From Acanthosoma haemorrhoidale (lineage: Eukaryota > Arthropoda > Insecta > Hemiptera > Acanthosomatidae): a stretch of 64,000 nucleotides of DNA. Below the pieces are notes generated by a model. The model saw nothing but the letters and a program-made list of their open reading frames with translations, was not told the DNA's origin and ran no database searches. Shown in pieces: positions 57,738 through 64,000 of this stretch (its first letter is position 1; the number at the start of each line of letters is the position of its first letter). A program made the translations under genes and the position numbers. The stretch lies in the NCBI GenBank assembly GCA_930367205.1, contig OV884013.1:113727475-113791474 (forward strand), read 5' to 3'.

Positions 57738-59054
57738 AACATAAACATTAACATGAACATGAACAATTACTTTAAAATAACATTGTTTTGTTTTCAGTCT
57801 GAAGCCAACCACTGCAATTTACGGAAGTGAATTAAAATTCACTCTCTGTGTCTAGATTTGAAGCAGATGATCATTAAATAAAAATGACTTCATTAAAAAA
57901 AAAAAAAAAGCTGGTAATGAAACCGGAGATGACAGCGTAAAGAAGCTTAGCGTACATACACACACATACATATAGAGAAAGACAGACGGGCAGACATGAT
58001 GTTGATGTTGATGATGATACAGAAGATGGGGTGGGGGATGAAGAGGCTCACGTGTGCGGGATCGAAGCCGCATCACAGCGCAGGCGCACCCGAGGCTCAG
58101 TCAATACTGAGGCATATGGGAGCCAGGTGCTCGTGGCTCAGGTCCTGTCTTGGAGTCCCTGGTCCTCTGGCACCTTATGCCTTCTGGCGGATCATCTCTT
58201 GGCAGAACTTAAATTACATTATCTCTTTGTCATTTTTCAAAGCGTATTGGCAAAAAACCCAGCGTTAAAATATATTCGAATACACTTGACATCCCCGTTG
58301 TATCTTAAGGGGAATGTATCGTGCTTTATGATAGAATGTAGACATTCCTATACATGAAGAGCAGTCGAGTATAAAAAAAAAATGCAATAGGCAGGAAATC
58401 ATTTCAAACGTTTAACGAGGGTACTCTAATTAAAAAAACTTAATATATTTAGTCGAAATAAAGTAAATACTTACCTTGGCTATGAGACATAGTCACAAAT
58501 CAGATGAGACAAAATTGTATGAATTATTTATGAGTTACTGTCATACTAAAGCGCTGCCATTAGTGAAAATTAAACCTTATTTTATTATTTTATTGAACCC
58601 TGCTAAGCCATTCGCATATCTTGTTCGTTTTAATTCCTTGGTACAATTTTCCTGTGTACTTGAATCCCCAAATGTTCTGCCTTCAGTCAATCGTTGCAAC
58701 AGTCCCAAATCGGGAGCTGGATATGTTACAAAAGTAAGTGGGTAATGTCAGTGAGTTAAATGTCCGAAATACAAAAAGCAGTTTGCTCACGTCTTGAGCT
58801 TCTGAGGTTTCCTGTTATCCCTATTTTTTCTTTGCCCTTCGGACTAGGACACATCCCTGGTTTATAGTAGCCGCATATTGATGATGGTCGAAAAAACCTA
58901 TCCACTTTTGAAGGGTTTTTTATAATTTTTGGGCCATAATTTACAAACTTATTGACAGATTCCACGATAAATGCACATCGTTCTTATCATATTTACAGTG
59001 TTTCAAGAATTTCGCTGATGAATGGTAGGCATAATGCAAGGAACAGAGAAAGTG
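57738..59054. other. intergenic stretch, no gene recognised
   Basis: 57990-58190 is less AT-rich and has overlapping frames (90 and 108 codons) without motifs. A GAT/TGA simple repeat lies near 57997-58018. Confidence 0.4.
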
Positions 59055-59190
59055 ACAGGTCACACCTAAGAATGAATTGTCCTAATACCAACCTAAATCT
59101 AACTAACTGACTAATTTAACCTAGTTTTCGCGGACAGTCTGTTACCATCGATACGGGAATAGGGGTGGGGTCATATGGTGTTAAACAAGG
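59055..59190 (-). repeat. J2 LINE fragment
   Basis: This matches the end of the J2a ORF and the start of its 3' UTR in antisense (CAGTCTGTTACCATCGATAC, GGTGTTAAAC). It is degraded and lacks hairpins. Confidence 0.65.
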
Positions 59191-59416
59191 ACTTTAAATG
59201 GGTTTCTACTGGTAATAATATGGTGATGTGGTCCTGATATAATAGGTTTAATAGTATTTTGAGTGATTTATATTGTTATTTATTGATGTTACTGGCGACG
59301 TGATAGTACATTCTCTAAATGATAATCAATATGTTAAGCCGAACTATATAACGTTCTCTTTTCGGGGTGAACGGAATAAATGTCAAATTTTGTAAGATAT
59401 CCAACAGGATACGAGC

Positions 59417-59640
59417 AAATGGAGGCTGACGAGAGCCACATACGTTCAGGACATGATTGGAGAAACTGGCCATTGCCAGGACTCCCACTGTGACGCATTT
59501 ATAGCAGATCACGAAGCCACTGCCGTTTTAGTCTCTGAGGAGGATTGTAGGGATGAGTGGTGGAGAGTAATGACTGTAGTAGGGGATTAGGGTGGTTGGG
59601 TAGGTTACTATGGAATTTCATGAACGTGGAAGGGATGAGT
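59417..59640 (-). repeat. J1 LINE internal fragment
   Basis: This is J1 3' UTR and the last part of the ORF in minus orientation (GAGCCACATACGTTCAGGAC, GAGGAGGATTGTAGGGATGA). Both ends are lost. Confidence 0.8.
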
Positions 59641-61340
59641 TATTTCTTACCAATAAGGTTACATATATTACATAACTGTCCTTAAACAAGGGAACCGTAG
59701 CCAGTCAAATCTCCTGTTGATATCCAAAGCTCCAATGACATGAAGAGTCTTTGACTTTTCGCCTGACTATGATTATTATTATATGATTATAATATTATTA
59801 CTAGTCATAACTGTTATATCACACATACCAATTGTTCTTCTTCTTACTACCTCCGAAGATTTTACAGTGTTCTCAACTAGCAATATGGCACAGTTTTCTC
59901 TCTTCATAAACAATTTCTGTTTAAGATGAAAGCTCATTAAAAAAATGTAAAAAGGTTTAAAGGTAAAAGTCAAGCCATGTGACCCCTTTTCAGAAGCCGC
60001 TAAGTGAGGGAGCTTTCGTCGCTCAGAACGGTGGCATACCTTTTTAATTCCACGTATCTTTAACATCTCCTTACCCAGGGCCGTTCATTGGGCGGGATAA
60101 TCCTCAACAGTCGCAAGGAGTCTCTAGGTAATATCGGCTTAGCAACTGTTCCCAGAACGGAGCTCGGGGGAAAGTTCCCGCTTTGCTTTTCAAAGCCTCC
60201 TCGTGCTTTAATAACTAGAGGGTTATATAATTTCTTTTTTACACTTCAGAGCCTTTATGGTATCCTCCATTATATCTTAAACGGATTAATTCTTTCTTGA
60301 ATGGATCACTCCTGAATGAACAGTTTCCGCGTTATCTCGCTGGGGCACTGTCTTAAACAGTTACATTCTTGGAACAACGGTGCTTCTGGTCCAAGTTTTG
60401 AATACCTTTCAATGATGGCATGTCTTGATGTATGAACTTCACCTGTGGCGTGAGTATAGTATGCCATGCTGGCGCTAAAGCGTTTTATCTTTAACTAATA
60501 AACTGTCCAACAATACAAAGTCGCAGTTCTCTCATTAAAGACATTCTATCATACAACACTCTCAATGCAATCCCACTTCAAACCCTATTGCTCAAACATT
60601 CCCTGGAGCTATATGATCGATGTCCCGTTCGAGTAGCTGATGCAATCCTAGTTATTGGGAATAGTTCAAAGCACCCGGATGTTCTTGAAGGGTGCTCATT
60701 AGGAACTATGTTTTATGTTCCTTCGCCATTTCCTCATGCGCACCTATATTACTTCATAAATACCTTCTGTATAATATATTATTATGCTAATCCCAGTCGG
60801 TTGTTGCCGGGGATCGCAATACACTATCAACCGCAGATAAAAGAAATATTCCTTTTGTTCCTTGGAACCTATTAAAAAGGGCAATTAAAATTCATAATTA
60901 GTGTTAACCCAGGACATAAACCTCAGAAAAGGGTTTTATGTTTTGCCAAACTTCATGCCTAAGCCTTACCCCCTGGCACATCCAACAGTATTTTCACTAC
61001 CAGTTATCCTTAAGGGGAAATTAACATTATTTAAAAGAAACATTATTTGGTATAACAGACAAAGGTACAATTATATATTGTTGCAACCTAAGTGCTCACT
61101 AGGTAAAGACCTAAGGGACCAACTCTGGCTTATGCCTAAGGGGTATTTACCGGTGTCGGAAAATGATAACAGTAATTATAATAATACAGATATTAGTGAA
61201 AGGTCGAGGGAAACAAATATTCAGAATGGAGGTCTGGGAAAGGAAAATAAGTTATTGATAATTAATTATTTAGAGCCGATTATAAGTCAAGAGATACAGT
61301 TCTTAGGATGTTATTGATAAACATGCCATTTGTTAATAAA
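59641..61340. other. intergenic stretch, no gene recognised
   Basis: Open frames of 95 codons at 60588 and 138 codons at 60901 (the latter from GTG) have no recognised motif or clear coding composition. They are left uncalled. Confidence 0.35.
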
Positions 61341-61344
61341 AAAA

Positions 61345-61567
61345 ACAACTTTATTATGATAAAATTGCAACCTGCCTCTTTGGGCAATAAGTAATAGTGA
61401 TAAATGTGTAATCATACCATATTTACAATTTTCATTCACTCGCTCATTCATACATTATTTACAAACAGCTCAGAGACCTCCCAAATCCACATGGTTGTCA
61501 AGTCCCTCAGATGTGAAAGAGGAAGCGGAGTCTTGGGAAGTCTCCCACGATTGTCTGCCAGCCGCGT
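61345..61567 (-). mobile_element. J1 LINE 3' UTR copy
   Basis: This is the J1 3' UTR (long variant) on the minus strand, ending AATAAAGTTGTTTTT. There is no coding part. A possible AT-rich target-site duplication is not convincing. Confidence 0.85.
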
Positions 61568-62461
61568 TTTACGTAACTAGAAAAAATTGAAGGCTTTATT
61601 CTTAACAAATTCTTGAGACTAACATATTCACAGAAAACTTATAATCTGCAGCGAACTTACATTAATCTTAATTCTATCATATTATAAATAGTGTATATAA
61701 GGTAAGTTCTACATGTAAAAAAATAACGATCTCGCAACAGTAATTCACATTAATGGCATAGTTTACATAAAAAAAATTATTAATACAGGAGAGTTGACTC
61801 CAGAAAACGGACAGAGAGGTAACGGAGGTGCAGAAGTTGACAGGCCGGATGAGTTTTATACGTGGTCTTTTGCTAGCACCTCAAGTACAGGGTGAAATGT
61901 CAAAGTGGTTTATTTCATTCTAAGTGGGTATTCGGCTGTAGGACCCGATACCCGGACAAAGGACAAGGGTTTCCCTTTCTCACGTCTCCTACGGTTAACT
62001 CAAAGTACACAAATCGCCACAGCCCAAGGCCGTCAGATGAACCGCATTGCTGGAGGGGCGCCAATTGTCCAATATTTACCTATTTCCCTTTATGACAAAC
62101 CGACCATAGTTGGATTCAATGTCTCTGTCGTATAGATGTACGAATATGCGTCCCGTTAAGGAAGACGAGATACTACCTATTATTTTAAAGAATTTAAGTG
62201 GCACAGATAAGTACCAGCATGAAATCAAATTTGCATTGTTCCACCCTAAGGAATAACAGGCAATTATGCGGAAGACCTTATCCACTTACTTTAAAGATGG
62301 CGGATGCTTGCTGAAGTCAAAAGAAATTTATACAGGCAAAAGCAAAAGGACTAATGCCTAACAGAACACAAACTACAGGGCATTTGCTACGATCGAACAG
62401 CTAAGAAAGCTCTATGGAGAACAATAACTTAACTTTATGAAAAGGAATAGTTAGATGTTTA
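61568..62461. other. intergenic stretch, nothing recognised
   Basis: Overlapping short frames at 61892-62285 have no known motif. AAGATGGCGGATG occurs at 62293-62305. Confidence 0.35.
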
Positions 62462-62462
62462 C

Positions 62463-62603
62463 CAATGGACAACGTTTCAACATAATATGCATTTTTGCAT
62501 CAGGTGTGAGATGGTCAGGAGAGGAGATGATGGTTGTTAAATAGGTTGTTCCCTGTAATGTTTTCAACATATAACCTCACCTGATGCAAACATATGTCCA
62601 TTG
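62463..62603. repeat. imperfect inverted repeat, possible MITE
   Basis: TTTGCATCAGGTG (62494-62506) is the exact reverse complement of 62578-62590, and CAATGGAC (62463-62470) of 62596-62603. The whole forms an arm-loop-arm structure of about 141 bases with unequal arms. No transposon family was recognised. Confidence 0.55.
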
Positions 62604-62606
62604 ATG

Positions 62607-64000
62607 AACTTAATGAAAACGACTCTCTTTCACCCTAGCAGATTTTTCTGCAAGCCCTTGCACTAACAAAGGCTTTACTTTATATTGTCTAATTTGAGTA
62701 GAGTAATTAAGAACTCCATGTCTTCCTATCAGTGTGAAAGGCAAGCTGTCGCTATTATTCTACAGGGTTACATACCCTAGCAGTAGCCCAAGTTACTAAT
62801 AAAGCTGACGAACTAAAGGTTAGCAAAGCAGCGAGGACAATGACGATTTCCAAAAAACAAAGATAAATATTAAGGTAGTTGTCGGTAGCTGACTGTAGCT
62901 CCCGCAGGAGCAGCGGGCAAACAGCCCTTAGAGTAGAGGGAATAGTGAAGGAGTCCTTTCACTCACTAATTGTTCTTTTCCAAGGCGTCCTCCAGGGCAC
63001 TCCTCCGGGTCATTTGTATTCAAGTCCTTTGGCTCCATAAATGTTGCACTCGCCCATTGTGCGGGTCCACTCTCAAAGGATCTTTTCAAAGGGCCGGCCT
63101 TTTTTTTTTTTTTTTTTTTTTTTTCAAAAAAAGCAAAAGGGAAGGGTGGAAAGAGGCCCTTCTTACGTACCAGGATAAACGCCGGACTTCATCAGAAATT
63201 CTTTTTATAAAAAGCTTAGAGTAAACACGTCCAAGTAGGGAGAGAAAAAATCATTTACTTCCAGTTAAGTGTAAAGGTAAAATTATGCCAGCACTACTGA
63301 CACACTGTATGTTCGTATCAACAACAAACAGAATTATTCCAAAAAATAAGAGTGAATTGTCTGTAATAATATCAGCTTAGGGCCTAGCTTTCAATCGAGG
63401 CATTTCCGCGCATCGAATAGTCATTTTTGACATTTGGTAGTGTACTCTCAAGAATACTACCGAAGTGGTAAAGTCCTCAATGCCAAGATGAAGAGCAAGA
63501 AAAAAAATGGCGAAATACCTTTCCAGAAGAACTTTGGACAATTGGGATTGTCGGCCGGGATTGTAGATGGCGATGGAGTATTAACGCTTATACTTTATTA
63601 TTGCACAAGTAGATTTTCACTTTGGGCAGTTCGTCAAGCTTTATTCTTTCAAAAATATTATTCTATTGCCAAAATATCTTTTAACAGTCAATATTTTGCC
63701 TGTCGAATGATATTTTTTAATAGAAAAATATTGTGAAGAGTCTGAAGCATGATAAAACACCCAAAGTGAAAATTCGCTTAGAATTTATTTTGGTTTCTAT
63801 CTAAAACTACTACTTCATTATAAACGTAGCAACATATAACTTATCACAAAATCCTTAACGGGGAAGCCGGAAATTTAAGTTTGAACCGAACAAAACTCTT
63901 AAAGGGTCAGTCGATTTCATTCTACTTGATAGGACGCTGGTGGACCTTTACGCTGGTTTGTCAGTTCACGGTAAGAAGGGACCAATTTGTCTATAGGAAA
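62607..64000. other. intergenic stretch to window end, no gene recognised
   Basis: A T run of about 22 lies at 63101-63124. A 100-codon frame at 63434 starts at TTG and is AT-driven. No repeat match was seen. Confidence 0.4.

Noticed and set aside
60901..61317. 138-codon plus-strand frame
   Set aside because: It starts at GTG with the first ATG well inside, and has AT-driven composition, no recognised domain and no splice context I can support.

Overview
The window looks like a gene-poor, AT-rich stretch of an arthropod genome, most likely an insect. It has no prokaryotic gene packing. It holds many 5'-truncated jockey-type non-LTR retrotransposons, mariner, pogo/Tigger-like and Tc1-like DNA transposons, tRNA-derived repeats, a minisatellite, and long unique AT-rich tracts with many G or C homopolymers. 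I do not assign an insect order.

Host genes are almost absent. The one convincing protein gene is a single-exon ORF of 215 codons at 34582-35229 (+). Its GC-rich codon use stands out from its surroundings, and I do not recognise its function. A possible short terminal exon lies at 33356-33477 (+). A decayed member of an uncharacterised arthropod protein family lies at 45560-45971 (-).

Two LINE families dominate. J1 encodes the jockey reverse-transcriptase C-terminus with a GIELWGTAKKSNIKRIQSFQ motif. It has about 15 pieces, all but one on the minus strand. J2 ends in a domain with VGEFIRRRHIKFFDSLQ and has about 13 pieces on both strands in two subfamilies. Several copies have clean target-site duplications (4097/4822, 10105/10860, 17267/17962, 20699/21229, 29081/29553, 41604/42031), so these boundaries are firm. 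One J1 copy (4108-4821) carries an inverted 5' piece, as expected of twin priming. One J2 copy (20708-21228) carries an inverted copy of flanking DNA at its 5' junction. The J2 3' UTR holds three hairpins, one with a compensatory base pair change between copies.

DNA transposons: mariner copies at 1-499 (+, cut by the window edge) and 49772-50730 (-, near-perfect ends, 3' half of the transposase missing); two Tc1-like elements with a DUF4817-type N-terminus (7916-8796 -, 39717-40602 +) that share the same internal deletion; a pogo/Tigger-like remnant with TA-flanked ends (23972-24739); and a mariner-type MITE (30044-30337). Further repeats are a roughly 190-bp unidentified repeat present twice (572-768, 24772-24962), a 240-bp repeat pair (56018 and 57503), a 30/31-bp minisatellite of 32 units (46658-47640), and tRNA-like sequences.

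The genes do not form a pathway. The content is best read as an intergenic or intronic region shaped by non-autonomous transposon amplification. I found no convincing new functional system. The most useful leads are the J2 3'-UTR structure, the shared-deletion Tc1 derivative, the unidentified 190-bp repeat and the orphan gene.
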